A stretch of DNA of 64,000 nt from positions 62,001 through 126,000 of the forward strand of contig JAEZJM010000008.1 of the NCBI GenBank assembly GCA_023415775.1. Reading direction: 5' to 3'. The notes under the pieces are model-generated. The model ran no database searches. It was not told the DNA's origin and saw only the letters and a list, made by a program, of their open reading frames with translations. This stretch comes from Bacillota bacterium. Lineage in GTDB: Bacteria > Bacillota > Negativicutes > Sporomusales > UBA7701. Shown here one piece after another: positions 23,395 through 32,384 of this stretch. The position numbers and the translations under genes were made by a program. Within the stretch, counting starts at the first letter, position 1. The number at the start of each line of letters is the position of its first letter.

Positions 23395-24165
23395 TCAACG
23401 GCCGTCGACAAGGAAGTTTTTCAGTGTTGCCTCCACCCTCGCCATATCCACCGTCGTATTGCAGCACGGCCCCTCCGGCCGCTCGTTCAACACCCCCACC
23501 ACCGGCAGGGGATAAACATCCTGGATGCCGCTGGTCAGGTCGCGCTCGCAGGCGATCGCCAGCACGGCGTGCGGCCGGATCGTCTTGACCACCTTGCGGG
23601 CCAGCGTCCCGCCCGTCACCACCGCCACATGCACTCCGTACTTCTCCGACAGCGCCAGCAGGTCGCTCACCCGGCACTTGCCGCACGAACGGCAGTTGTG
23701 CACATCGCGGGTAATCTTATACGGACACGACTCGTGCTGGATGCAGTGCGGCGTCAGGATGAGCAGCCTGTCCGCCCTCACCCGCACCTGCTTCTGGCGC
23801 ACAAGCTGGTTGCTTACCTCGATAAACGAGCGTTCCACCCGTTCCTTGTCGATGTCGAACACCTTGCCGATGCGGATGGCCAGCGGGAAAAGCAGCTGGA
23901 TGGCCGACCAGGCCAACCCCCGGAAAACCGTCAGCGTCGGGTAGCCGAGCAGCGCCAGTACGATACTGCCGACACCGGCGATGGCAGCCAGCACGACCGC
24001 CGCGAGCAGGATGCCGAGCGCCAGCGGCAGATAGGCGCTGATATTGGCCAAACCCAGAAAGCTGACGTGCCATAACGCGTAGCCGGCCAGAACCGCCAGC
24101 GCCATGCTCGCCAGTATCAGCCCGAGAAACAGGCGCTTGCGCGGCCGGGACACCGCTTCCATCAT
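23395..24165 (-). CDS. DUF116 domain membrane protein
   Basis: A DUF116 protein of 256 residues. Two hydrophobic segments near the N-terminus (LGLILASMALAVLAGYAL, LPLALGILLAAVVLAAIAG) anchor a soluble domain rich in cysteines: HCIQHESCPYKITRD and CRSCGKC, then IACERDLTSGI and GPCCNTT. The cysteine set suggests a metal or Fe-S site. The function of the family is not established. It commonly sits with fmt and rsmB in Bacillota, as here. The ATG at 24165 has AAAGGTGGG upstream. Confidence 0.88.
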   Translation of the reverse strand: MMEAVSRPRKRLFLGLILASMALAVLAGYALWHVSFLGLANISAYLPLALGILLAAVVLAAIAGVGSIVLALLGYPTLTVFRGLAWSAIQLLFPLAIRIGKVFDIDKERVERSFIEVSNQLVRQKQVRVRADRLLILTPHCIQHESCPYKITRDVHNCRSCGKCRVSDLLALSEKYGVHVAVVTGGTLARKVVKTIRPHAVLAIACERDLTSGIQDVYPLPVVGVLNERPEGPCCNTTVDMARVEATLKNFLVDGR

Positions 24166-24178
24166 AACTATCCCACCT

Positions 24179-25120
24179 TTACGCCAAGGTTTCGCCAACC
24201 GTCAACCCGTAACCGCGGATATACTCCCCCATCCCCATGCGACGCCGGTTCTCCGGCTGCACCTCCGTGAGCCGCACCGCCCCGTCGCCGGTAAGCACCA
24301 CCGCCCCGGCGTCGTCAGCCGCGACCACCCGGCCGGGCTGTCCGCCGCCGGACACCGTCGCCACCGCTTCGCTCCGCCAGACCTTAAGCGTCCTGCCCGC
24401 GTGGAGGCAGTACGCCCCCGGCCACGGACTGAGACCGCGCACCTGATTGTGCACCGTAGCCGCCGGCCGGTTCCAGTCGATGCGCTCGACGGCCCGCGTC
24501 AAGAGCGGCGCATAAGTCGCCGCCGCCCCGTCCTGGGGCGTCCGCGGCGCCGTGCCGTCAGCCAGCCTGGCCAGCGTTTCGGAAAGCACCGCCGCGCCCA
24601 GCTCCTTCAGCCTGTCGTGCACCTCGCCGGTCGTATCGTCGGGGCCGATAGCGATCTCGGCCTTTAATATCATATCCCCGCTGTCCATGCCTATATCCAT
24701 ATGCATCGTCGTAACCCCGGTCGTCGTCTCGCCGTTCATAACCGCCCAGTGAATGGGCGCGGCCCCGCGGTAGCGCGGCAATAGCGAAGCGTGCACATTC
24801 ACACACCCCAGCGGCGGCAGAACCAGCAGCTCCTTCGGCAGGAACTGGCCAAACGCCACCACCACGACGACATCGGGTCTAAACACCGCAAGCTCGGTCA
24901 GAAACTCCGCCGTGCGGATCTTCTCCGGCTGCAGCACCGGCAGCCCATAGCCCACGGCCGCCTCCTTCACCGGCGACGGCGCCAGCTTCTGGCCCCGCCC
25001 CTTGGGACGGTCGGGCTGGGTGACCACCGCCGCCACGTCGTGACCGTCGGCCACCAGCCTGTCCAGGCAGGGAACGGCGAAATCGGGCGTCCCCATGAAC
25101 ACGGCCCGCAAACGGCTCAT
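24179..25120 (-). CDS. fmt: Methionyl-tRNA formyltransferase
   Basis: Fmt, 313 residues, formylates initiator Met-tRNA. The N-terminal formyltransferase domain has MGTPDFAVPCLDRL, SLLPRYRGAAPIHWA (catalytic Asn-His-Asp region) and DIGMDSGDMIL; the C-terminal OB-like domain binds tRNA. The ATG overlaps the def stop by one base (TAATG), so the deformylase/formyltransferase pair is translationally coupled. Confidence 0.97.
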   Translation of the reverse strand: MSRLRAVFMGTPDFAVPCLDRLVADGHDVAAVVTQPDRPKGRGQKLAPSPVKEAAVGYGLPVLQPEKIRTAEFLTELAVFRPDVVVVVAFGQFLPKELLVLPPLGCVNVHASLLPRYRGAAPIHWAVMNGETTTGVTTMHMDIGMDSGDMILKAEIAIGPDDTTGEVHDRLKELGAAVLSETLARLADGTAPRTPQDGAAATYAPLLTRAVERIDWNRPAATVHNQVRGLSPWPGAYCLHAGRTLKVWRSEAVATVSGGGQPGRVVAADDAGAVVLTGDGAVRLTEVQPENRRRMGMGEYIRGYGLTVGETLA

Positions 25121-25578
25121 TAGTTCTGCCCCTTATAAACGGTCGTAGCCTTCTCGATAAACAACACGCCGTCAAGATGGTCGATCTCGTGCTGGAGAGC
25201 GCGGGCCAGCAGCCCCGTGCCGCTCACCGTAACCTTGCGGCCCTCGCGGTTCAAGCCTTCCACCGTCACCTTCGCGTACCGCTCCACCTCGCCGTACACC
25301 CCAGGGACGCTCAGGCACCCCTCGGTGGCGGCCTCACAGCCTTCACCGGCGACGACCACCGGATTTACCAATTCAAGAAGCCCTTCCCCGGCGTCGATGA
25401 CGACCACCCGCAGGGAAGCCCCCACCTGGGGCGCGGCCAGGCCGACCCCGCTCGCTTCATACATCGTCTGGGCCATATCGTCAAGCAGCTTCTTGATCCT
25501 GCGGTCGATCTTCGCCACCGGCGCCGCCTGCTCCTTGAGCACCTTGTCGCCGGCCTTCCTGATATCGAGAACAGTCAC
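25120..25578 (-). CDS. def: Peptide deformylase
   Basis: Def, 152 residues, removes the N-formyl group from nascent chains. The three metal-enzyme motifs are present: GVGLAAPQVG, EGCLSVPG and QHEIDHLDG. I choose GTG 25578 (reading TVLDIRKAGDKVL), seven bases after GGGGG; the frame upstream is not protein-like. It sits 101 bases after priA in the housekeeping run. Confidence 0.97.
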   Translation of the reverse strand: MTVLDIRKAGDKVLKEQAAPVAKIDRRIKKLLDDMAQTMYEASGVGLAAPQVGASLRVVVIDAGEGLLELVNPVVVAGEGCEAATEGCLSVPGVYGEVERYAKVTVEGLNREGRKVTVSGTGLLARALQHEIDHLDGVLFIEKATTVYKGQN

Positions 25579-25679
25579 CGTTATTCCCCCTTTTTCAACC
25601 CCAATGATAGCATAAATCTTTATAAAAATCACTATGGGGGACCTTCTGAACGGTCCCAGCAATTCACGTTTCGACTAGT

Positions 25680-28097
25680 CTACATTACATTCACCGGATC
25701 GACGTCAATAGCCACGTCCCCCCGCCGTTCCAGCCCCAGCGTCCTGAGCGCCGCCTGCACCACCGGCAGGTCCGTAGTCTTTACCAGTATATGCAGCCGG
25801 TATATGTCGTTGATCCTCGCCACCGGCGCCGCGAACGGCCCCACCACCGCCGCTCCGTCAGGCAGGCGGGCGCGCAGGGCCGCCGCCGCCTCCTCGGCCT
25901 GCCGGCGGGCCTTGACCTCGTCCTCGCCCTGCACGGTCAGCTTGACGAGCGCCGCAAACGGCGGATAACCCAGCTCGCGCCGGTAGCCGATCTCTTCCTC
26001 GTAAAAAGCCGCGTAATCGTGGCGCGCGCCGGCCTGGACCGCGTAATGCTCCGGGCTGTAAGTCTGCACCACCACCCTCCCGGGGGCGTCGCCGCGGCCG
26101 GCACGGCCGGCCGCCTGGGTCAGCAACATGAACGTCCGCTCGGCGGCGCGAAAATCGGGAAGATACAGCGACGTATCCGCCGAAATCACCCCCACCGCCG
26201 TCACCTGCTTGATATCGTGGCCCTTGGCCACCATCTGCGTGCCGAGGAGGATATCGTACCGGCCGGCCGCGAACGCCGACAGGATGCGGTCGTGGGCCAT
26301 CTTGCCGCCGGTGGTGTCCTGGTCCATCCGCACCACCCTGGCATTGGGCAGCAGCGCGGCCAGCTCCTCCTCCACCTTCTGGGTGCCAGTGCCAAAATAA
26401 CGGATATAGCGGCTGCCGCAGGCCGGACAAACGTCTGGCGACGGCTGGCAGGCCTGGCAGTAATGGCAGCGCAGCACATTGCCTGTCGCATGATACACCA
26501 GCGACACCGCGCAGCGGCCGCAGCGCATCACCTCGCCGCAATCGCGGCAGAGGACGAACGTCGCGTAGCCGCGTCGGTTGAGGAACAGGATCGCCTGCTC
26601 GCCCCTGTCCACCGTCTCCGCCAGCAGCTCCCGGAGCGGCGCCGAAATCACGCTCCGCCGCCCGGCCTGGAGCTCCTCGCGCATATCCACCACCTGTACC
26701 TCGGGCAGCGGCGAACCGTCCACCCGCGACGGCATAGCCAGCAGACGGTGCCGGCCCTCGCAGGCGTCGTAATACGTCTCCACCGCCGGCGTCGCGCTGC
26801 CCAGCACTACCGCAGCCCCGGCCAGTTCAGCCCGTTTCAGGGCCACCTCCCTAGTGTGGTAGCGGGGCGACTCCTCCTGCTTATACGTGAACTCCTGCTC
26901 CTCGTCGATAACGAACAGGCCCGGGTCAGGCACCGGCGCAAATACCGCCGAGCGGGCGCCGATCACGATCCCCGCCGCTCCGCTCCTAAGCCGCTGCCAG
27001 GCGTCGTAGCGCTCGCCCACCGACAGCTTGCTGTGCGCCACCACCACATCGTCGCCAAATCGCGCCTTGAACCTCCTCACGATCTGGCCGGTGAGCGCGA
27101 TCTCCGGCACGAGCACCACCACCTGCCGGCCGGCCTCGCGGGCCGCCGCCGCCGCCTCGATATAAACCTGCGTCTTGCCGCTGCCGGTCACGCCGTGGAG
27201 GAGAAACGACTCGTACCTTTGCGCCCGGACGGCCGGGATGATCGCCGCCAGCACCGCCCGCTGCTCGTCCGTCGGCACAGGAATGCTCGCCGTAGCCGCC
27301 GGGCCTGCGTAGCTGTCGCGCACCACCGTCTCCCGCTCGGCCGCCACAAACCCTGCGGCCTCCAGGCTCTTTACCGTCGCCGCGCCCACCTTCAGCCGCT
27401 TCAGCTCCTCGGCGCCCAGCCGGCCGTCCGCCAGCAGGGCCGCCAGCAAACGCCCCTGAGCCTGCCGGCCCTTGAGCTTCGCCATATAATCCGCGGCTTC
27501 GGCCTCATCGACCGCCAGCCGCCAATAAATCTTATACTGCGTGCGGGCCGTGCGGCGGGCCGTCGCCTCCGCGGCCACCAGCCCCTGGCGCGCCAGCACG
27601 CGCAGGGCGGCAGCAGCGCCGCCGCCGAATTCACCGGTCAGCTGCGCCAACGTCCTCGGCCCGGCGCATACCGCAGCATATACCCTGCCCGCCAGCGGCG
27701 GCCTCCCGGCCAGGCTATCGCCGGCCGGCAGACCCGTCGCGCGGTAAACCGTCGCGCTCTTGATCCCCGCCTTGCCGGGCACGAACAGCCGCATCGCCTC
27801 GGCGGTAGTGCTCAGGTAATACTCGCTCACCCACGCCGCCACCGCCAGCATATGCTCCGTAAACCACGGCCCGTCGTCGATCGCGCCCAGGATGGGCTTC
27901 AGTTCGGCCGCATTCGCTGCCCCGGCCCCGTCCTCGCCCACGCCGGCCACAAACCCCTCCACCTTGCGGCCGCCGAACGGCACCAGCACCCGCCACCCCG
28001 GCCCGACACGGTCGAGCTCGCCGGGAATGAGATAAGTGAACGAATGGGTCAGCCGGCGGGCCGGCAAATTGACGAACACTTCCGCGATCCTTGCCAT
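25680..28097 (-). CDS. priA: Primosomal replication helicase PriA
   Basis: PriA, 805 residues, reloads the replisome at collapsed forks. Helicase motifs include GVTGSGKTQVY, DEEQEFTYKQ and ARSAVFAPV; the zinc-binding insert has CRDCGEVMRCGRC, CHYCQACQ and CPACGS, eight cysteines in all. The N-terminal fork-binding part is shorter in identity but of usual length. ATG 28097 (MARIAEVFVNLPA) has GGGGGTAA upstream. Gene order coaBC...priA-def-fmt is typical of Bacillota. Confidence 0.97.
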   Translation of the reverse strand: MARIAEVFVNLPARRLTHSFTYLIPGELDRVGPGWRVLVPFGGRKVEGFVAGVGEDGAGAANAAELKPILGAIDDGPWFTEHMLAVAAWVSEYYLSTTAEAMRLFVPGKAGIKSATVYRATGLPAGDSLAGRPPLAGRVYAAVCAGPRTLAQLTGEFGGGAAAALRVLARQGLVAAEATARRTARTQYKIYWRLAVDEAEAADYMAKLKGRQAQGRLLAALLADGRLGAEELKRLKVGAATVKSLEAAGFVAAERETVVRDSYAGPAATASIPVPTDEQRAVLAAIIPAVRAQRYESFLLHGVTGSGKTQVYIEAAAAAREAGRQVVVLVPEIALTGQIVRRFKARFGDDVVVAHSKLSVGERYDAWQRLRSGAAGIVIGARSAVFAPVPDPGLFVIDEEQEFTYKQEESPRYHTREVALKRAELAGAAVVLGSATPAVETYYDACEGRHRLLAMPSRVDGSPLPEVQVVDMREELQAGRRSVISAPLRELLAETVDRGEQAILFLNRRGYATFVLCRDCGEVMRCGRCAVSLVYHATGNVLRCHYCQACQPSPDVCPACGSRYIRYFGTGTQKVEEELAALLPNARVVRMDQDTTGGKMAHDRILSAFAAGRYDILLGTQMVAKGHDIKQVTAVGVISADTSLYLPDFRAAERTFMLLTQAAGRAGRGDAPGRVVVQTYSPEHYAVQAGARHDYAAFYEEEIGYRRELGYPPFAALVKLTVQGEDEVKARRQAEEAAAALRARLPDGAAVVGPFAAPVARINDIYRLHILVKTTDLPVVQAALRTLGLERRGDVAIDVDPVNVM

Positions 28098-28129
28098 ACT
28101 TACCCCCGTAACGGTCAAGCCGTAAAAGA

Positions 28130-28153
28130 AGAGGGACATGTCCCTGTCCCTCT
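28130..28153. repeat. Perfect hairpin upstream of priA
   Basis: AGAGGGACA and TGTCCCTCT flank a 6-base loop. T-rich bases follow on both strands (TCAATTTTC on plus, TCTTCTTTTAC on minus), so it may act as a weak bidirectional terminator between the HMA gene and priA. Confidence 0.5.
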
Positions 28154-28323
28154 CAATTTTCTAGCCAATATTACGTTTATTTCGCTTTTTTGGCCGTCAA
28201 TACCTGCTGTTATCATCCTCTTCGGTAAAATCCGGACTCTCCCATTCCCTGTCCGGCGCCGGCTGCCGGCTGAACCGTCGGGCCGGGCGTCTGCTCAGCG
28301 GCGCAAAACGCAGTCCCATAACC

Positions 28324-28551
28324 CTAACCCTGAATGGAGTAGCCCAGAGTCTGCAACGTTTCCTCGATATACCCGCTGGGGATGACGTCCGGGTCGTAAG
28401 CCACCTTTACCTGCTTGGCGTCCAGATCGACATCCACCCCCGCCACGCCGCCCAGATGGGAAAGAGTATGCTCGATGCGGTCGCGGCAATGATCGCCCTT
28501 GAGGCCGCCGACCCGGTAAACGGCTGTTTTCGTGCCTGCTGCGGTTGCCAA
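28324..28551 (-). CDS. Heavy-metal-associated (HMA) domain protein with one cysteine
   Basis: A 75-residue HMA-fold protein. The motif region reads YRVGGLKGDHCRDRIEHTL and the rest (VAGVDVDLDAKQVKVAYDP) fits the ferredoxin-like copper-chaperone fold. The usual MxCxxC loop is reduced to a single Cys because the first is Gly, so metal binding may be altered. TTG 28551 is eight bases after AGGGGG; an ATG at 28578 lacks a good site. It lies between metK and priA. Confidence 0.75.
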   Translation of the reverse strand: MATAAGTKTAVYRVGGLKGDHCRDRIEHTLSHLGGVAGVDVDLDAKQVKVAYDPDVIPSGYIEETLQTLGYSIQG

Positions 28552-28630
28552 TATACCTACCCCCTGTCGATAATTCATTTGGCCGGCAAAAATAGTATGC
28601 CCTCTCTCCGTCTCCGGATATGCGAACGAC

Positions 28631-28870
28631 CGCCTAGAAAGCTCCAGATGCACGTCCTGATTACCCTGACCCTATCAGCGTTCAAAGCGATAGGCGACAG
28701 TATCTCTCGTGCAATGTGCGGGGCGTACCGGAGGAGGGCCCACGACGGCGTACTTGGTTGCGTACGTCGAGTGGGCCATCCGAGGAACAAGTGCGCCGTT
28801 CTTGGTGCTTCAGCACCTTAGAACGGCGGCCTGCCCCTTGCGGGTGCGCCGCAGATGGACTTTATAGGCG
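28631..28870 (+). repeat. Dispersed palindromic repeat, copy 3, enlarged to about 240 bp
   Basis: The ends match the family: CGCCTAGAAAGCTCC, AGATGC on the left and GCCGCAGATGGAC, TTTATAGGCG on the right. The interior is about twice as long as in other copies, with several nested hairpins (for example GGTGCTTCAGCACC). This repeat fills most of the 342-base gap between metK and the HMA gene; no gene is visible in the gap. Confidence 0.7.
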
Positions 28871-28893
28871 GTCGCTATGTTTTGTGAAAAAGC

Positions 28894-30087
28894 TTACTTC
28901 AGGCCGGCTTCCTTGCGGAGAATCTCCGCCTTATCCGTCCGCTCCCACGGCAGATCGATATCCGTACGGCCGAAATGGCCGTAGGCCGCCGTCTGGCGGA
29001 AGATGGGGCGCCGGAGGTCGAGCGTCTTGATAATGCCGGCGGGCCGAAGATCGAAATGGGCGGCGATCAGCTTCGCGATCAGCGCCTCATCCACCTTGGC
29101 GGTGCCGAAGGTTTCCACAAGCACCGACACCGGACGGGCGATACCGATAGCGTACGCCAGCTGGATCTCGCACTTGTCGGCCAGCCCGGCGGCCACCACA
29201 TTCTTGGCCACATAGCGGGCCGCGTAAGCGCCCGAACGGTCAACCTTCGTGGGGTCCTTGCCCGAGAAAGCGCCGCCGCCGTGGCGGGCCATGCCGCCGT
29301 AGGTATCGACGATGATCTTCCGCCCCGTCAGGCCGGCGTCGCCCTGCGGGCCGCCAACCACGAACCTGCCGGTCGGGTTGATGTAATACTTTGTCTTGTC
29401 GTCGAGGAACCCGGCCGGCACCACCGGCATGACGACATGCTCGATGATCTCCTTCTCGATATCCTTCTGCTCGACGTCCGGCCGGTGCTGGGTCGAAACG
29501 ACGATCGTATCGATGCGGACAGGCTTATCGCCCTCATATTCCACCGTCACCTGGGTCTTGCCGTCCGGACGCAGCCAGGGCAGCACGCGCGTCTTGCGCA
29601 CCTCGCTCAGGCGGCGGGCCAGCTTATGGGCCAGCGAAATCGGCATCGGCATCAGTTCGGGAGTCTCATTGGTAGCGTAGCCGAACATCATCCCCTGGTC
29701 GCCGGCGCCGATAGCCTCGATCATATCATCTTCGCCCTTCTTGGCTTCCAGGGCTTTGTCCACCCCGAGGGCGATATCGGCCGACTGCTCGTCAATGGAC
29801 GTCATAACGCCGCAGGTATCGCCGTCGAAACCGTACTTGGCGCGGGTGTAGCCGATCTCCTTCACGGTCTGGCGGACGATCTTGGGAATATCCACATAGC
29901 AATTGGTCGTTATCTCGCCCACCACATGAACGATACCTGTTGTCACCAGCGTCTCGCAGGCCACGCGCGCCATCGGGTCCTGGGCGATAATGGCGTCCAA
30001 AACGCTGTCGGAAATTTGGTCGGCTATTTTGTCGGGATGCCCCTCGGTAACCGACTCGGATGTGAACAATCTGCGCATTTTCTCCAA
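28894..30087 (-). CDS. metK: S-adenosylmethionine synthetase
   Basis: MetK, 397 residues, makes SAM from methionine and ATP. Signature blocks: SVTEGHPDKIADQISD, GAGDQGMMFGYA and GGGAFSGKDPTKVDRSGAY. The best ribosome-binding site (AGGAGG) lies eight bases before TTG 30087; the conventional ATG 30078 is three codons later and has only GGAG four bases away. Expression is under the SAM-I riboswitch directly upstream, giving feedback control by its product. Confidence 0.97.
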   Translation of the reverse strand: MEKMRRLFTSESVTEGHPDKIADQISDSVLDAIIAQDPMARVACETLVTTGIVHVVGEITTNCYVDIPKIVRQTVKEIGYTRAKYGFDGDTCGVMTSIDEQSADIALGVDKALEAKKGEDDMIEAIGAGDQGMMFGYATNETPELMPMPISLAHKLARRLSEVRKTRVLPWLRPDGKTQVTVEYEGDKPVRIDTIVVSTQHRPDVEQKDIEKEIIEHVVMPVVPAGFLDDKTKYYINPTGRFVVGGPQGDAGLTGRKIIVDTYGGMARHGGGAFSGKDPTKVDRSGAYAARYVAKNVVAAGLADKCEIQLAYAIGIARPVSVLVETFGTAKVDEALIAKLIAAHFDLRPAGIIKTLDLRRPIFRQTAAYGHFGRTDIDLPWERTDKAEILRKEAGLK

Positions 30088-30112
30088 AAAACTAACCTCC
30101 TCATATTCGGCA

Positions 30113-30137
30113 ATAAAAAAACCCTCCACGGGAGGGT
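30113..30137 (-). terminator. Terminator of the SAM-I riboswitch
   Basis: On the minus strand ACCCTCC-CGT-GGAGGGT followed by TTTTTTAT. It lies between the aptamer and metK. Confidence 0.92.
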
Positions 30138-30140
30138 AAA

Positions 30141-30250
30141 CCACTCTCCCATCTCGCGGGCATTACCCCGCCGGAATTGGCACCGTTCCCCCATAGGGGG
30201 TGGTTGCCGCGGTTTCATCGGGCCAGTCCCTCCACCATCTCTTGATGAGT
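30141..30250 (-). ncRNA. SAM-I (S-box) riboswitch upstream of metK
   Basis: Minus-strand S-box blocks are present in order: CTCATCAAGAG, GGTGGAGGGACTGGCCC, GATGAAACC, CGGCAACC, GGTGCCAATTCC and GAGATGGGAG. SAM binding should favour the terminator at 30113-30137 and switch metK off. Confidence 0.95.
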
Positions 30251-30276
30251 ATAACATATGTAGTTTTACCGTAAAA

Positions 30277-30305
30277 ATTGTACCTGAAACAGGCGAAAAA
30301 ATCAA
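30277..30305 (-). promoter_or_regulatory. Sigma-A promoter of metK, overlapping the coaBC stop
   Basis: On the minus strand TTGATT, 17 bases, TACAAT. The -35 box contains the coaBC stop codon; predicted start is about 30270, in front of the SAM-I aptamer. Confidence 0.65.
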
Positions 30306-31504
30306 TGCCTATTTGTCATTAAATCGCAAATTTTATCTAAAATTATCCCGGCAAGCTCCTCCTTGGCCATACGGTCGAATTCCTCCACCCGGCCGTCCGG
30401 ATACAGCAGCTTGACGATATTCGTATCGACGCCGAACCCCGCCCCCGGCAGCGTCACATCGTTCGCCACCATCAGATCGAGATTCTTCCGCGTCAATTTC
30501 GCGCGGGCATGAGCGACCAGATCCTCCGTCTCGGCCGCGAACCCCACCAGCACCTGTCCGCGCTTGCGGCGGCCCAGCTCAGCGAGAATATCGGGATTCT
30601 TCGTCAGCGTCAGCGTCAGCTCGTCGTCCGTCTTCTTGAGCTTCTGCCCGGCAGACGCCAGCATGCGATAGTCGGCCACCGCCGCCGCCTTCACCACCAC
30701 GTCGCAGGCGTCGTACTCGGCCAACACAGCGGCCATCATCTCGGCCGCCGTCTCCACCCACGCCACCTTCACGCGCGGCGGCGGCGCAAGCTCGGTCGGG
30801 CCCGAAATCAGCACCACCTCGGCGCCGCGGGCCGCGGCCGCCCTGGCGATGGCGTAGCCCATCTTGCCGCTCGAATGATTGCTGATATACCGCACCGGGT
30901 CGATCGCCTCGCGCGTCGGGCCGGCCGTAACCAATACCTTCCTGCCCGCCAGTTCGCCACCCGCGCCCAGCAGCGCGGTCACCTTATCCACGACCGCCGC
31001 CGGCTCCGGCAGGCGCCCGGGGCCATCCACGCCGCACGCCAACGGCCCCTCGTCAGGCGGGATAAAATGATAACCCAGCCCGGTGAGCCTCGCAATATTC
31101 GCCTGCACCAGCGGGTTCAGGTACATATTGCAATTCATCGCCGGCGCCAGCACCACCGGCGCCTTCGTCGCCAGCAGCGTCGTCGTCAGCATATCGTCGG
31201 CGATACCTGCCGCCAGCTTGCCGATCACATTGGCGGTCGCCGGCGCGACCAAAAACAAATCGGCCCGCGTAGCGAGCGCGATATGCTCCACATTCCAGTT
31301 TTTCGGCTCATCCCACATCGAAGTCACGACAGGATTGCCGCTGATCTCGCGAAAAGTGAGCGGCGTCACAAAATTGGCCGCCGCCCGCGTCATCACCACA
31401 TAAACCGTCGCCCCAAGCTTGCGCAGCCGGCTGGCCACCTCCACCGCCTTATAGGCGGCGATGCCGCCGGACACGCCCAGGACGACGCACTTTCCTGTCA
31501 GCAT
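30302..31504 (-). CDS. coaBC: Bifunctional phosphopantothenoylcysteine decarboxylase/ligase
   Basis: CoaBC, 400 residues, carries out two steps of coenzyme A synthesis. The N-terminal flavin decarboxylase (CoaC) has LGVSGGIAAYKAVE, a conserved His in NVEHIALATRAD and LAPAMNCNMYLNP. The C-terminal ligase (CoaB) has VLVTAGPTREAIDPVRYISNHSSGKMG and VKAAAVADYR. It follows rpoZ by 11 bases, a usual order in Bacillota. Confidence 0.96.
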   Translation of the reverse strand: MLTGKCVVLGVSGGIAAYKAVEVASRLRKLGATVYVVMTRAAANFVTPLTFREISGNPVVTSMWDEPKNWNVEHIALATRADLFLVAPATANVIGKLAAGIADDMLTTTLLATKAPVVLAPAMNCNMYLNPLVQANIARLTGLGYHFIPPDEGPLACGVDGPGRLPEPAAVVDKVTALLGAGGELAGRKVLVTAGPTREAIDPVRYISNHSSGKMGYAIARAAAARGAEVVLISGPTELAPPPRVKVAWVETAAEMMAAVLAEYDACDVVVKAAAVADYRMLASAGQKLKKTDDELTLTLTKNPDILAELGRRKRGQVLVGFAAETEDLVAHARAKLTRKNLDLMVANDVTLPGAGFGVDTNIVKLLYPDGRVEEFDRMAKEELAGIILDKICDLMTNRH

Positions 31505-31515
31505 GCGACCCTCAC

Positions 31516-31722
31516 CTACTTGATGCCCGACTTCGTCCTCTCGTACACGATCCTGCCCTGGGCAATCTCCTCCAGGGCCACCGTAACAGGCTTGTTGGAG
31601 CGCGAATCCACCAGCGAATCCTCGCCGTTCATGATCTCCCGGGCCCGCTTGGCGGCAAACACCACCAGCGTATACTTACTGTCAACCTTGTCGACAAGCG
31701 AATCCAAAGACGGATGAATCAT
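31516..31722 (-). CDS. rpoZ: RNA polymerase omega subunit
   Basis: Omega, 68 residues, assists assembly of RNA polymerase around beta-prime. The conserved core is present: LDSLVDKVDSKYTLVVFAAKRAREI and the short tail KPVTVALEEIAQGRI. ATG 31722 (MIHPSLDSLV) has AGGGGGG upstream. It lies between gmk and coaBC. Confidence 0.93.
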   Translation of the reverse strand: MIHPSLDSLVDKVDSKYTLVVFAAKRAREIMNGEDSLVDSRSNKPVTVALEEIAQGRIVYERTKSGIK

Positions 31723-31739
31723 AAAAGCCCCCCTCAACT

Positions 31740-32360
31740 CTAATCTATGCTGCCTCTACTGCCGATAGCCTCGATCAAATCGCTGTTGCGTTCCATGCGG
31801 CACTTCTCCGCGAGAATAATCGCGGCGATCTTGGCCGTCGCCGCCGCCACCTCGTCGTTCACCACCGCATAATCGTACTGGCGGGCGAAACAAAGTTCAT
31901 CCTGCACACAGCCCAGCCGCTTGGCGATCACCGCCGGGCTGTCGGCGCCGCGCTTCACGATGCGGTCCTCCAGCTCCTTAAGCGACGGGGGAACAACGAA
32001 AACAAACACCCCTTCGGGAAACTTATTCTTGATCTGCATCGCACCCTGGGTATCGATCTCCAGAACGACGTCATGGCCGCTCCGCAGCGTATCAGTCACC
32101 CAGCGGCGGGGGGTGCCGTAACAGTTGCCATAAACCTCGGCCCACTCCAACAGCTCATCCTGCTCCACCATCGTGCGGAACTCATCGGGGGCGATAAACC
32201 AGTAATTCACCCCGTTGACCTCCCCGGGACGGGCCGCGCGGGTCGTCGCCGAAATCGAATAATGCAGATTGCTATTCTGGGCAAGCAACTCTTTGCAAAT
32301 TGTGCCCTTGCCGGTTCCGGACGGACCGGACAGGACGATCAGAATACCGTGCCGCGCCAT
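31740..32360 (-). CDS. gmk: Guanylate kinase
   Basis: Gmk, 206 residues, phosphorylates GMP to GDP. The P-loop is VLSGPSGTGKGT; the GMP-binding part has SATTRAARPGEVNGVNYWF, and EIDTQGAMQIK follows. Length is typical. It lies between remA and rpoZ, with short spacings. Confidence 0.97.
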   Translation of the reverse strand: MARHGILIVLSGPSGTGKGTICKELLAQNSNLHYSISATTRAARPGEVNGVNYWFIAPDEFRTMVEQDELLEWAEVYGNCYGTPRRWVTDTLRSGHDVVLEIDTQGAMQIKNKFPEGVFVFVVPPSLKELEDRIVKRGADSPAVIAKRLGCVQDELCFARQYDYAVVNDEVAAATAKIAAIILAEKCRMERNSDLIEAIGSRGSID

Positions 32361-32384
32361 AGAAAAGTTACTCCCTTCGGCCCT

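Noticed and set aside
25791..28385. An 864-codon open frame opposite priA
   Set aside because: Same kind of shadow; priA motifs on the other strand are complete and the opposite product is low-complexity and His/Arg-rich.
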